DNA from: Curtobacterium sp. MCPF17_002
Lineage (GTDB): Bacteria; Actinomycetota; Actinomycetes; Actinomycetales; Microbacteriaceae
DNA: 64,000 bases
Assembly: GCF_003234115.2 (NCBI RefSeq)
Contig: NZ_CP126251.1
Location: 2,790,001 to 2,854,000, forward strand
Direction: 5' to 3'
Shown: positions 40,801 through 48,392 of the stretch, in pieces
Layout of the letters: each line of letters starts with the position of its first letter
Numbering within the stretch: the first letter of the stretch is position 1
Translations under genes and position numbers: made by a program
The notes under the pieces: generated by a model
What the model was told of the DNA's origin: nothing
Databases searched by the model: none
What the model saw: only the letters and a program-made list of their open reading frames with translations

Positions 40801-41582
40801 CCGAGGCGTCGCGGGAGCGGGCCGCGGTGCCGCTGCTGCACCGCCCCGTGACCGTGCACGCGTGGGAGGACATCGTCTTCGCGCACTGGCGCCGCGACCC
40901 GGCAGCGCTCGCCGGCCTGGTCCCGCCCGGCACCCGGCCGGACGTCGTCGACGGCAGCGCATGGGTGGGCCTCACCGCCTACGTCTTCCGCGAGACGCAG
41001 GTCCCGCCGTTCCCGCCGTCCGGTCGGCTCGGTTCGATGACCGAGGTGACGATCGAGATCCTGACGGTCGACGACCGGGGTCGCCGCGGGGTCGCGTACC
41101 GGACGGTCGACACCGGCAACGTGCCGGCGATCGTCGCCGCGCACGCGCTCCTCGGGGTGCCGTACACGTTCTCGCACGCGCGGGCTCGCCGCCGCGGCGA
41201 CACGATCGAGCACCGCTCGGTCCGGCACCCGGCGCGGACGCGTGCGCTGCAGCCGGTCCGGTGGCTGCGACGACGGCCTGGAGGCGCGGTGCGGCCCCGC
41301 CACGACGCCTCCGTCCGGGTCGTGGCCGGGCCCGTCGTCGACACCCCGCTGGCCGCGGAGCTCACCACCCGACAGGGCATCCACGCCCGCCTGCTCGCGC
41401 AGACGCTGTTCTGGCAGCGCCAGCACCCGCCGCTCACGATCCGGTCGGCGCGGCTCGAGCGACTCGACGGCGATCTGCCGGACGCCGTCGGCCTGCCTGG
41501 GCTGTTCCACCGCGAGCCGGACTCGCTGCTCGTCGTGGACGGCACGACGGTGCGCTACGCGTGGGGGGACGTGGTCCGGTGA
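40797..41582 (+). CDS. YqjF family protein (DUF2071)
   Basis: 261 residues. TVHAWEDIVFAHWRRDPAALAGLVPPGTRPDVVDGSAWVGL (landmarks VFAHW and GSAWVGL), TEVTIEILTVDD and GNVPAIVAAHALLGVPYTFSHA match the DUF2071/YqjF family, which has an acetoacetate-decarboxylase-like fold and no proven activity. GTG 40797. A CTGGAGGC-family copy with one good arm (41274-41312) lies within the coding part for RRRPGGAVRPRHDA, in a loop with no family counterpart that I can place. It overlaps the next gene by GTGA. Confidence 0.83.
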   Translation: MTEASRERAAVPLLHRPVTVHAWEDIVFAHWRRDPAALAGLVPPGTRPDVVDGSAWVGLTAYVFRETQVPPFPPSGRLGSMTEVTIEILTVDDRGRRGVAYRTVDTGNVPAIVAAHALLGVPYTFSHARARRRGDTIEHRSVRHPARTRALQPVRWLRRRPGGAVRPRHDASVRVVAGPVVDTPLAAELTTRQGIHARLLAQTLFWQRQHPPLTIRSARLERLDGDLPDAVGLPGLFHREPDSLLVVDGTTVRYAWGDVVR

Positions 41583-42013
41583 CCGACGACCCGCACCACC
41601 TCGACCGCTTCGTGCAGGCGCAGCAGGGCCTCCACGACACCGCGCTCGACGAGCTCCGGCACGGCCGCAAGACCTCGCACTGGATGTGGTTCGTGTTCCC
41701 GCAGCTGGCCGGGCTCGGCCGGAGTGCGACGGCGCAGCACTACGCCCTCGACGGGAGGGCCGAGGCGCGGGCGTACCTCGACCACCCGGTGCTCGGCCCC
41801 CGGCTGCTCGAGGCCACGGCCGTCGTCGCGGCGGCCCCGGCGCGGTCGGCGGACGACCTGCTCGGCGGCATCGACGCGATGAAGCTGCGGTCCTCGATGA
41901 CGTTGTTCGCGCACGCGGCCACCGATCCCGCACCCTTCCGGGCTGTGCTCGACCGCTGGTACGGCGGCACCGAGGACCCGGTCACGGTGCGTCTGCTGCA
42001 CCTCGACGACTGA
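41579..42013 (+). CDS. DUF1810 family protein
   Basis: 144 residues. HHLDRFVQAQQGLHDTALDELRHGRKTSHWMWFVFPQL (landmarks FVQAQ and SHWMWFVFPQ), GLGRSATAQHYAL, YLDHPVLGPRLLE and DAMKLRSSMTLFA are the full DUF1810 pattern. The family is small, helical, widespread and uncharacterised. GTG 41579 overlaps the YqjF-like stop. It ends a three-gene unit of small accessory proteins. Confidence 0.88.
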   Translation: MTDDPHHLDRFVQAQQGLHDTALDELRHGRKTSHWMWFVFPQLAGLGRSATAQHYALDGRAEARAYLDHPVLGPRLLEATAVVAAAPARSADDLLGGIDAMKLRSSMTLFAHAATDPAPFRAVLDRWYGGTEDPVTVRLLHLDD

Positions 42014-42150
42014 CCGGCTCACCGCTGCTGACACTGGCGCGAGCCGATCGGAACGCCGTTCTTATATCAGGTACGGTGAACCATGCGTCCGCACCGACCA
42101 GTCGGCCGCGCGACCCGTAGCCCGTCCACCACGACCCCGAAGGAACCCGC

Positions 42151-42801
42151 ATGCCGGTCCCCAGCAGTGCACCGACCGAGCACCAGCTCCTCCGCGACAC
42201 CGTCCGCGAGAAGATCCACGACGCGATCATGGACGGCACGCTGGAGCCCGGCGAGCGACTCAACGACGACGAGCTCATCGCCTGGCTCGGTGTCTCCCGC
42301 ACCCCGATCCGGGAAGCCCTCAGCCAGCTCGCACGCGCCGGCCTCATCGAGATGGCGCCGAACCGGTACACCCGCGTGACCACGCCGAACCCGACCGAGG
42401 TCGTCGAGGCGCTGCAGACGCTCGGCGTGCTCTTCGGCGGTGTGGTGCGCCTGGCAGTCCCCCGCCTCGGTGCCGCGACGAAGAAGAAGATCCTCGCGCA
42501 GCTCGACGCGACCATCAAGGACTTCGAGTCGCACGACGTGCAGGGCGTCAACCACGACTCGCTCGGCGTCTTCGCCCTCTACGTCGCCGAGTGCGGCAAC
42601 GAGAACCTGCAGCGGGTCTGCCGCGACACGATGGACGGGCTGTCGTTCCGTCTGCGCCTGCCGAACCTCGACGAGCTCGTCGACTGGGACCAGATGACGG
42701 CCGACTTCCGCCGGCTCCGCGCGGCCACCGAGTCCGGTGACAACATCGCCGCAGAGCTCGCGACCGAGGCGATCCACCTGCTCCCCGGCGAGAAGCGCTG
42801 A
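42151..42801 (+). CDS. GntR family transcriptional regulator
   Basis: 216 residues. The winged helix (about 12-75) reads VREKIHDAIMDGTLEPGERLNDDELIAWLGVSRTPIREALSQL (landmarks LEPGERL and VSRTPIREAL). The C-terminal part is helical as in FCD-type GntR proteins but lacks a clear metal triad. The 137-bp upstream gap has the AT-rich CTTATATCAGG and the palindromic GAAC-GCC-GTTC (42051-42061), possibly promoter and operator. The controlled pathway is unknown. Confidence 0.88.
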   Translation: MPVPSSAPTEHQLLRDTVREKIHDAIMDGTLEPGERLNDDELIAWLGVSRTPIREALSQLARAGLIEMAPNRYTRVTTPNPTEVVEALQTLGVLFGGVVRLAVPRLGAATKKKILAQLDATIKDFESHDVQGVNHDSLGVFALYVAECGNENLQRVCRDTMDGLSFRLRLPNLDELVDWDQMTADFRRLRAATESGDNIAAELATEAIHLLPGEKR

Positions 42802-42973
42802 CCCGTCTGAACAGCCGTTCAGGAAGCCGCCCGTCTCGCGAACGCGAGGCGGGCGGTTCCCGTTCCCCGCGCCTCCAGGCAGTCCCGTACGGCCGCGCCG
42901 GCCGCGCGCAGTCACGCGCTGACGCGAGCCGGTAGCATCGCTCCGACCACCTGTCGACGACCCGGAGCACCGC

Positions 42974-43435
42974 ATGAGCAACCGCCAGCCGGACCGCACC
43001 GAGATCGCGGCGCGCCTCGCGGCCGCGGTCGGCCGGATCAACCGTCGAGCACGGACCGATTCGGCCGCACTCGGCTACGGCATCGTCTCCGCGCTCGCGA
43101 CGATCCAGCGCGAGGGACCCCTGCGCCCGGGCGACCTGTCGCGGATCGAGGTCGTCACGAAGCCGACGATGACCCGCATCCTGACCGAGCTCGAGCAGCG
43201 CGGGTTCATCGAGCGCGAGGCGGACCCCCGTGACGGCCGGGCGTTCATGGTGACCGCCACCGCCGAGGGCATCGCCGCCGTCGAGCGGGCCCGCGCGGAC
43301 CGCACCGGGATCGTCGCCGAACTCATCGCCGAACTGCCCGAGCACGACGTCGACGTGATCGCCGCCGCCCTCGACGCCCTCGAACGTGTGGCGCAGGGCG
43401 AGCGCACCCAGGAAGCTCACACCTCCACCGCCTGA
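42974..43435 (+). CDS. MarR family transcriptional regulator
   Basis: 153 residues with the MarR winged helix: LRPGDLSRIEVVTKPTMTRILTELEQRGFIEREADPRDGRAFMVTAT (landmarks KPTMTRIL and RDGRAF). Long helices at both ends form the dimer interface. MarR proteins sense phenolic or oxidising compounds and often regulate an adjacent exporter, but none adjoins here. ATG 42974. A half copy of the dispersed repeat (42866-42880) lies between it and the GntR gene. Confidence 0.88.
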   Translation: MSNRQPDRTEIAARLAAAVGRINRRARTDSAALGYGIVSALATIQREGPLRPGDLSRIEVVTKPTMTRILTELEQRGFIEREADPRDGRAFMVTATAEGIAAVERARADRTGIVAELIAELPEHDVDVIAAALDALERVAQGERTQEAHTSTA

Positions 43436-43720
43436 CAGCGGCGTTACCGAACCGTTACCGAAGGGTGGACGGACGGTTCTACCAGGGGATCCGGACGGAG
43501 TGCCCAGGGTGACCGGTCATCGTGTTCGCTTCGCCCATCGGCGGCCACCCCACGGCTGCCGGCCGGCGGACGGACGGGCCCCACACCACCGTCCGGTCCT
43601 CCCCCGGCTCGCGAGCTCACGACGACGGACGTCTCGACGTCACGTACCCCTGCGCGCTCACACCACCCGCGCGCAGCGTCGACAGCCACGCACCACGAGC
43701 TGCCCGACCAACCGGAATCG
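43436..43720. other. 285-bp leader before transglycosylase-like gene
   Basis: Begins with the direct repeat GTTACCGAA (43443, 43454) and contains ACCAGGGGAT at 43481-43490, complementary over eight bases to a loop of the 10.9-kb hairpin array. Cell-wall hydrolase genes in actinobacteria often have c-di-AMP (ydaO) riboswitches here, but I could not fit that consensus. Confidence 0.4.
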
Positions 43721-44596
43721 ATGACAGGACGCACCACCGACCTCCCGACCACCACCGCCTCGACCCGACGTGAGGCGCTGAACTCCCGCAACCGGCGCTT
43801 CCGCCGGGCGCTCCGCCGCCCCACCACGCTCATCGTGGGCGGCGCGACGGTCCTCGCCGTCGCCGGTGGCATCGCGACCGTGGGCACGCAGCCCGCGATC
43901 GGTGAAGCCCTCGGCATGCCGACCGGCAGCGCGACGCCCGCACCGGCACTCGGCGGCACCGCGCTCGACCGGGCGCAGGCGGCCGCGACCATCACCACCG
44001 CGCAGACGGTCGTCGACACCGCGAACGAGAAGACCGACACGGTCGCGCTCGAGCGACGGATCGACGCACTCGACGACTACCGGAAGCTGTCCGGAGCGGC
44101 GCTCACCTCGCGCATCTCCTCGACGGTCGACGCGAGCACCGACGTCGCGAACGCCAGCGCCACGCAGGACAAGCGCGACGCCGACGCGAAGGCCGCCGCC
44201 GCAGCCGCCGCGGCCGCAGCGGCACAGAAGGCCGCTGCCGAACGGGCCGCCGCCGCCGAAGCAGCGCGGAAGCTCGCCGCCGGGAACACCCCCGCCGGAG
44301 CGAAGGCCACCGCGAGCTCCCTCGCTGCGTCGCAGTACGGCTGGGGGTCGGACCAGTTCCAGTGCCTCGACAACCTCTGGACCAAGGAGTCCGGCTGGAA
44401 CTACCAGGCCGTGAACGCGAACGGTGGCGCGACGGGCATCCCGCAGGCACTCCCCGGCTCGAAGATGGCGACGATCGCGGCCGACTGGCGCACCAACGCC
44501 ACGACCCAGATCACCTGGGGGCTGCAGTACATCAGCGCGTCGTACGGCACGCCGTGTGCCGCGTGGGCGCACTCGCAGGCGTCGAACTTCTACTGA
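43721..44596 (+). CDS. Lytic transglycosylase-like, membrane-anchored protein
   Basis: 291 residues. A basic N-terminus, one hydrophobic segment (about 36-56, TTLIVGGATVLAVAGGIATV) as signal or anchor, an Ala/Lys-rich coiled helix (about 150-190), and a C-terminal lysozyme-like domain: WGSDQFQCLDNLWTKESGWNYQAVN holds the catalytic-type Glu, then GATGIPQALPGSKMAT and TWGLQYISASYGTPCAAW. Such proteins cleave peptidoglycan or resemble resuscitation factors. Two Cys could form a disulfide. A strong hairpin follows the stop. Confidence 0.85.
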   Translation: MTGRTTDLPTTTASTRREALNSRNRRFRRALRRPTTLIVGGATVLAVAGGIATVGTQPAIGEALGMPTGSATPAPALGGTALDRAQAAATITTAQTVVDTANEKTDTVALERRIDALDDYRKLSGAALTSRISSTVDASTDVANASATQDKRDADAKAAAAAAAAAAAQKAAAERAAAAEAARKLAAGNTPAGAKATASSLAASQYGWGSDQFQCLDNLWTKESGWNYQAVNANGGATGIPQALPGSKMATIAADWRTNATTQITWGLQYISASYGTPCAAWAHSQASNFY

Positions 44597-44613
44597 GCAC
44601 GCACGACCACACG

Positions 44614-44658
44614 CACGACGAACGACCCCGGGTACCCCACCCGGGGTCGTTCGTCGTG
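44614..44658. terminator. Strong terminator hairpin
   Basis: CACGACGAACGACCCCGGG and its exact complement (19 bp, 20 with one more pair) surround a 5-7 nt loop 17 bp after the transglycosylase stop. It ends 12 bp before the LtrA start. Confidence 0.8.
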
Positions 44659-44670
44659 TAGGCATACCAG

Positions 44671-45831
44671 GTGACCACCATCGGACTCCGCCGCATGGCG
44701 CCCCGCGACCCCGCCGAGGGACACCGCGCCGCGAGCCCCCTCGAGCTGCTCTTCGACCTGGTGTTCGTCGTCGCCGTCGGGTTCGCCGCGTCGAACCTGC
44801 ACGAGATCGAGGCCGAGGGGCACGTCGGCACCGCCGTGCTCGCCTACGCGTTCGTGTTCTTCGCGATCTGGTGGGCGTGGATCAACTTCACGTGGTTCGC
44901 CACGTCGTTCGACACCGACGACTGGCTCTACCGGGTGATGACCGTCGTGCAGATGGCGGGCGTCCTCGTCCTCGCCGCCGGCGTGCACGCCGTGATGGTC
45001 GACGGGTCGACCCTGATCGTGGTGATCGGGTACGTCGTGATGCGCCTCGCCCTCGTCGGGCAGTGGCTGCGCGTCGCGGCGTCGTCGCCCGAGTACCGCC
45101 GCACCGCCCTCCGGTACGCCGTGGGCATCGTGGTCGTGCAGGTGCTCTGGGTCCTCGCCGTCCTGTTGCCGTGGAACGTCGAACGGTTCGTCATCCCGCT
45201 CCTCATCCTCCTCGAGGTCCTCGTGCCGCCGGTCGCCGAGGCGGGCGAACGCACCACACCGTGGCACACGCGGCACATCGCCGAGCGGTACTCGCTGTTC
45301 ACGCTCATCGTCCTCGGCGAAGGGCTCGTCGCCTCGGCGAACGCGGTCATCGACGGCATCGCGCACGCCGAGCACCTGGCGTCGCTTCTCGTGCTCGCCG
45401 CGTGCGGCCTCGTCATCGTCGTCGGCATGTGGTGGATCTACTTCTCGCGGGAGCAGCACGCCCACATCCGCTCGCTGCCCACCGCGCTCGTGTTCGGCTA
45501 CGGCCACTACTTCGTCTTCGCGGCCGCCGGGGCGTTGCCGGCCGGCATCGAGGTGGCGGTCAGCGCGGACGCCGGCGAGGCGGACCTGTCCCACGCCACC
45601 GTCGCCGCGACCATCGCGGTACCGGTGGCGCTGTTCGTGCTGGCGATCTGGGCGCTCGCACTCCGACCGTCGCTGACGACCGGCTGGAACGTCGTCGTCG
45701 TGGTGCTCGCGCTCGCGGTGCTCGCGAGCGTCGCCGTGCCGTCGGTGTCGCTCGTCGCGACGGCGGTGCTCGTCGTGGCGATCGTGGTGGTGCTGGAGGT
45801 CGCGGACCGCGGGGCTGACCGCCGGCGGTGA
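44671..45831 (+). CDS. ltrA: Low temperature requirement protein A (LtrA) family
   Basis: 386 residues and about 11-12 hydrophobic helices. AASPLELLFDLVFVVAVGFAA and RHIAERYSLFTLIVLGEGLVA are the two signatures of LtrA, first linked to cold growth in Listeria; its molecular role is unknown. GTG 44671 is used; ATG 44695 is possible. No clear ribosome site precedes either, so a leaderless transcript may be used. A perfect palindrome follows the stop. Confidence 0.85.
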   Translation: MTTIGLRRMAPRDPAEGHRAASPLELLFDLVFVVAVGFAASNLHEIEAEGHVGTAVLAYAFVFFAIWWAWINFTWFATSFDTDDWLYRVMTVVQMAGVLVLAAGVHAVMVDGSTLIVVIGYVVMRLALVGQWLRVAASSPEYRRTALRYAVGIVVVQVLWVLAVLLPWNVERFVIPLLILLEVLVPPVAEAGERTTPWHTRHIAERYSLFTLIVLGEGLVASANAVIDGIAHAEHLASLLVLAACGLVIVVGMWWIYFSREQHAHIRSLPTALVFGYGHYFVFAAAGALPAGIEVAVSADAGEADLSHATVAATIAVPVALFVLAIWALALRPSLTTGWNVVVVVLALAVLASVAVPSVSLVATAVLVVAIVVVLEVADRGADRRR

Positions 45832-45851
45832 CCGCGGCTCTCACGGTGACC

Positions 45852-45907
45852 GTCTGCGGGCCTGGAGGCGCGGTGCGGGCCCGCACCGCGCCTCCAGGCC
45901 CGCAGAC
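45852..45907. repeat. Full-length perfect CTGGAGGC-family palindrome (56 nt)
   Basis: 28-bp arms (GTCTGCGGGCCTGGAGGCGC through GGTGCGGG) meet without a loop. This is the best copy in the window and gives the family consensus. It sits between the convergent ltrA and Asp23-like genes, 20 bp and 8 bp from their stops, so a two-way terminator is likely. Confidence 0.8.
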
Positions 45908-45915
45908 CGTGACGG

Positions 45916-46224
45916 TCAGCCGACGCGCGCGACGCGGACGTCGACCCGGCTGAGCGCGAGGCCGTGGGCCTCGGCCACGGCGAGTGCCGCGAGGTGTGCT
46001 GCGCGCGCCGTCTCCGGGGCCGGCCGCGCCCCGTCGGTGCCTATCACGATGCGGAGGACGTCGTCGTCGAGGACGACCCGGGCCAGCGCCGTGCGCGTCG
46101 CGAGCCGCTTCGCGGTCTCGATCGTCGCGCTCAGCGTCGGGCGGGCGTGGTACAGCTCGGAGACGCCGGGAACCGCGAGCACGGCGGTCTCGACGGCGGT
46201 CAGGACGTCGTCGTCGGCGGTCAT
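45916..46224 (-). CDS. Small Asp23-associated protein
   Basis: 102 residues. TAVETAVLAVPGVSELYHARPTLSATIETAKRLA then VVLDDDVLRIVIGTDGARPAPETARAAHLAALAVAEAHGL (landmarks VPGVSELY and VLRIVIGT) read as a reduced Asp23/Gls24-like domain. It overlaps the Asp23 gene by four bases (ATGA) and closes the sigma-Asp23 operon. It may partner the larger protein in the envelope stress response; direct evidence is lacking. Confidence 0.7.
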   Translation of the reverse strand: MTADDDVLTAVETAVLAVPGVSELYHARPTLSATIETAKRLATRTALARVVLDDDVLRIVIGTDGARPAPETARAAHLAALAVAEAHGLALSRVDVRVARVG

Positions 46225-46886
46225 GCTCGGTCCTCTTCCTCGTGCGCGTCCAGTTGCACTTGCACTTGCGCTGCTGTGTCGTCGTCGTCGCCCGCTGACG
46301 GCGGCAGCAGGTCACGTACCACCACGTCGACCGACTCGATCAGCAGGTCGGTCTGGGTGGCGAGGACCTCGGCGACGGTCTCCCGGACCGCCGACGCGAC
46401 CACCGGGATCGCCGCGCCGGTCCGGACGGCGATCTCGACGACGACCTTCACGGGTGCTCCGAGTTCGACGACGTCGCCCTCGAGACGGCACCGCGCGATG
46501 AGCGCATCGGGCACGCCGTCGCCGGCGCTCCGGACGAGGGAACGGATCGCGCCCTCGGTCATGACGGGACGTTCGGTCGGGGCCTCGGGCCGGAGCGGGA
46601 CGTCGCGACCGGCGCGCGCCTCGATCGAGATGTTCGCGAGCACGCCGCTGATCCACGACTCGTCCGCCGGTGCCTCGTCGGCCGCGGCGGCCTCGAGGGA
46701 CCCGAGCGACGACTGCCGGAGCCGGATGATCGCGGCGAGCGCGTTCTGGCAGGCCGGGGAGTCGTCGATGGTCGGGTCGACGGGACGCATGCCCGCGTCG
46801 AGGTAGTCGGCCAGCTCGTCGATCGTGTGGCCGTCGAGGTCGTCGGGTTCGAGGGAGTCGAGCCGGACGGGGTCGGGTTCGGTCAT
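46221..46886 (-). CDS. Asp23/Gls24 family envelope stress protein
   Basis: 221 residues. An acidic N-terminus (DSLEPDDLDGHTIDELADYLDAG) precedes helical sequence (ACQNALAAIIRLRQSSLGSLE) and an Asp23-like domain (MTEGAIRSLVRSAGDGVPD, VVELGAPVKVVVEIAVRTGAAIPVVASAVRETVAEVL), ending in a very acidic tail. Asp23 proteins stabilise the envelope under alkaline or wall stress. ATG 46886 has GGAGGG 6 nt upstream inside the end of the sigma gene, showing translational coupling. Confidence 0.8.
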   Translation of the reverse strand: MTEPDPVRLDSLEPDDLDGHTIDELADYLDAGMRPVDPTIDDSPACQNALAAIIRLRQSSLGSLEAAAADEAPADESWISGVLANISIEARAGRDVPLRPEAPTERPVMTEGAIRSLVRSAGDGVPDALIARCRLEGDVVELGAPVKVVVEIAVRTGAAIPVVASAVRETVAEVLATQTDLLIESVDVVVRDLLPPSAGDDDDTAAQVQVQLDAHEEEDRA

Positions 46887-47437
46887 CGCCATCCCTCCAT
46901 GAGACGGATCATGTTCTTCCGTGCCCGGGACAGCAGTCCGCGGACGGTCGAGGCGGGGAGGTCCAGTTCCTCCGCCATCTCCTCGTAGGAGTACTCGAGC
47001 ACTTCCTTCATCAGCCAACACCGTCGCTGGGCCTCGGGGAGTTCGGCGAGCGCGGTCTCCACCGCTTCCTCGCGCGAGCGTGCCTCGGCGACGCGGTCGG
47101 GAGCGTCGTCGGCGGGAGCCTCCACCTCGAGCTCGGTCACGTCGTCGTGGTACCGGCGGGCGCGGATGCGGTCGAGGCACTTGCGACTGAGGATGCGCAT
47201 CAGCCACGACTTGACGCGGGCGCCGTCCTCGAGCCGGTCCATCCGGTTCCAGGCCGTGATGAACGTCTCCTGCACGACGTCGTCCAGCTCGTCCGTCGAC
47301 CCCAGCGTCCGGCGGGCGTAGGCGCGCAGGAGCGGGGTGTACCGGCGGATGAGCACCTCGAACGCACGGACGTCGCCGTCGGACGATCGACCTGCGAGGA
47401 CGGCGTCGTCGAGGTCGGAGAGGGGCGGGTGCGGCAC
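46883..47437 (-). CDS. ECF-type RNA polymerase sigma factor
   Basis: 184 residues. Region 2 (about 22-90): RAFEVLIRRYTPLLRAYARRTLG, DDVVQETFITAWNRMDRLEDGARVKSWLMRI; region 4 (about 125-180): LAELPEAQRRCWLMKEVLEYSYEEMAEELDLPASTVRGLLSRARK (landmarks ELPEAQRRCW and PASTVRGLLSRAR). No extra C-terminal domain is present. GTG 47437 has AAGGA 5 nt upstream, overlapping the stop of the 49-codon ORF. No anti-sigma gene is obvious; the Asp23 genes and the small ORF are candidates. Confidence 0.92.
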   Translation of the reverse strand: MPHPPLSDLDDAVLAGRSSDGDVRAFEVLIRRYTPLLRAYARRTLGSTDELDDVVQETFITAWNRMDRLEDGARVKSWLMRILSRKCLDRIRARRYHDDVTELEVEAPADDAPDRVAEARSREEAVETALAELPEAQRRCWLMKEVLEYSYEEMAEELDLPASTVRGLLSRARKNMIRLMEGWR

Positions 47438-47446
47438 GGGTTCCTT

Positions 47447-47596
47447 CTACTGGTGGTGGTTGGGGTTCTCCTGGGCACGCCGGACGCGGAACGGTCCGGC
47501 GGGGCGGGCGGCGAGGGACCGCACCCGCGCCGACGCCAGGAGGTGGACACGGGCGGTGCGGTCGTGCGACGGCTGCTGCCGGGCGGTGTCGACCAT
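47447..47596 (-). CDS. Unannotated 49-residue ORF heading the sigma operon
   Basis: ATG 47596 has GAGGAG 7 nt upstream. The ORF ends at TAG 47449-47447, and that stop is part of the ribosome-site sequence of the sigma gene, 9 nt before it. Forty-six of 49 third codon bases are G or C, the coding signature of this genome. The product is basic, with landmarks VDTARQQPSHDRTARVHLL and the tail QENPNHHQ; no Cys and no hydrophobic helix. No family recognised. It could be a leader that couples translation or a small regulator of the sigma factor. Confidence 0.55.
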   Translation of the reverse strand: MVDTARQQPSHDRTARVHLLASARVRSLAARPAGPFRVRRAQENPNHHQ

Positions 47597-47675
47597 GGTG
47601 GGCTCCTCGGTGGTTCGGGGCGGTGCTCGCGCGGGGCTTGCTCCCGCTTGCGGGGTCTCGCTCCGTCACCGGTGA

Positions 47676-47702
47676 GACGGGTCGTGGGCGCGTTTCGTCA
47701 CA
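47676..47702 (-). promoter_or_regulatory. Candidate ECF promoter for the sigma operon
   Basis: Reading leftward, TGTGACG (47702-47696), a 16-nt spacer, then CGTC (47679-47676). The -10 CGTC and the 16-nt gap match known actinobacterial ECF promoters such as TGTCACA-N16-CGTC. Transcription would begin near 47669, about 70 nt before the small ORF, suggesting autoregulation. Confidence 0.45.
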
Positions 47703-47723
47703 CTCCTGCGGCAAGGTGGGGGC

Positions 47724-48359
47724 ATGTCCCTCGTCACCGCCGTCTGCCGCGTCGACCGCCTGCTGCGCGACTCCGGCACGATCGGCATCACCGCGATCGA
47801 CAAGCGCCCCGTCGACGGGCCCGTCCGTGTCCGTCCGCTCGGGCTGTACGCCGACGTGCAGGCCGACCGCAAGCACCACGGCGGCGAGGACCAGGCGGTG
47901 TACGCCTACGCCGACGAGGACGCCGCGTACTTCGCGGACCTCCTCGACCGCGAGGTCCCGCCCGGACTGTTCGGCGAGAACCTCCGCACCTCAGGCATCG
48001 ACGTGACCGGCGCCGTCACGGGCGAACGCTGGCGCATCGGTGACACCCTCGAGCTCGAGGTCACCATCCCCCGGACCCCGTGCGGCACCTTTGCTCGTCG
48101 CATGAAGGTCGACAAGTGGGTGAAGCGGTTCGCCGAGGAAGGCCGCCCCGGCGCGTACTTCCGGGTGCTGCACTCCGGACCGGTATCCACCGGCGACCCG
48201 ATCGTCGTGACCCATCGGCCGGCGCACGGGGTCACGATCGGTCAGGTGTTCGCGGGGCCGACCGCGGAGCAGGCGCGGGCCGTGCTCGACTCCGGGACGG
48301 GTCTGGCGCCGTCGGTCGTCCGCGACCTGTCGAAGGTGCTCGGGCGCACGGGGGTCTGA
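47724..48359 (+). CDS. MOSC domain protein (YiiM-like)
   Basis: 211 residues. HHGGEDQAVYAYADEDAAYFADLLDREVPPGLFGENL (landmarks HHGGEDQAVY and GLFGENL) and TIPRTPCGTFARRMKVDKWVKRF with the conserved Cys are the YiiM pattern; the short C-terminal helices of YiiM follow. MOSC proteins bind molybdenum cofactor or a sulfur carried on the Cys and reduce N-hydroxylated compounds in some cases. It is divergent from the sigma operon and faces a second MOSC gene. Confidence 0.88.
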   Translation: MSLVTAVCRVDRLLRDSGTIGITAIDKRPVDGPVRVRPLGLYADVQADRKHHGGEDQAVYAYADEDAAYFADLLDREVPPGLFGENLRTSGIDVTGAVTGERWRIGDTLELEVTIPRTPCGTFARRMKVDKWVKRFAEEGRPGAYFRVLHSGPVSTGDPIVVTHRPAHGVTIGQVFAGPTAEQARAVLDSGTGLAPSVVRDLSKVLGRTGV

Positions 48360-48392
48360 GCGGCGACCGGGCTTCGCTCAGGCGGGCCTCGC

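Noticed and set aside
43436-43720. c-di-AMP (ydaO) riboswitch
   Set aside because: The expected conserved blocks could not be placed by eye; only a covariance scan could settle it.
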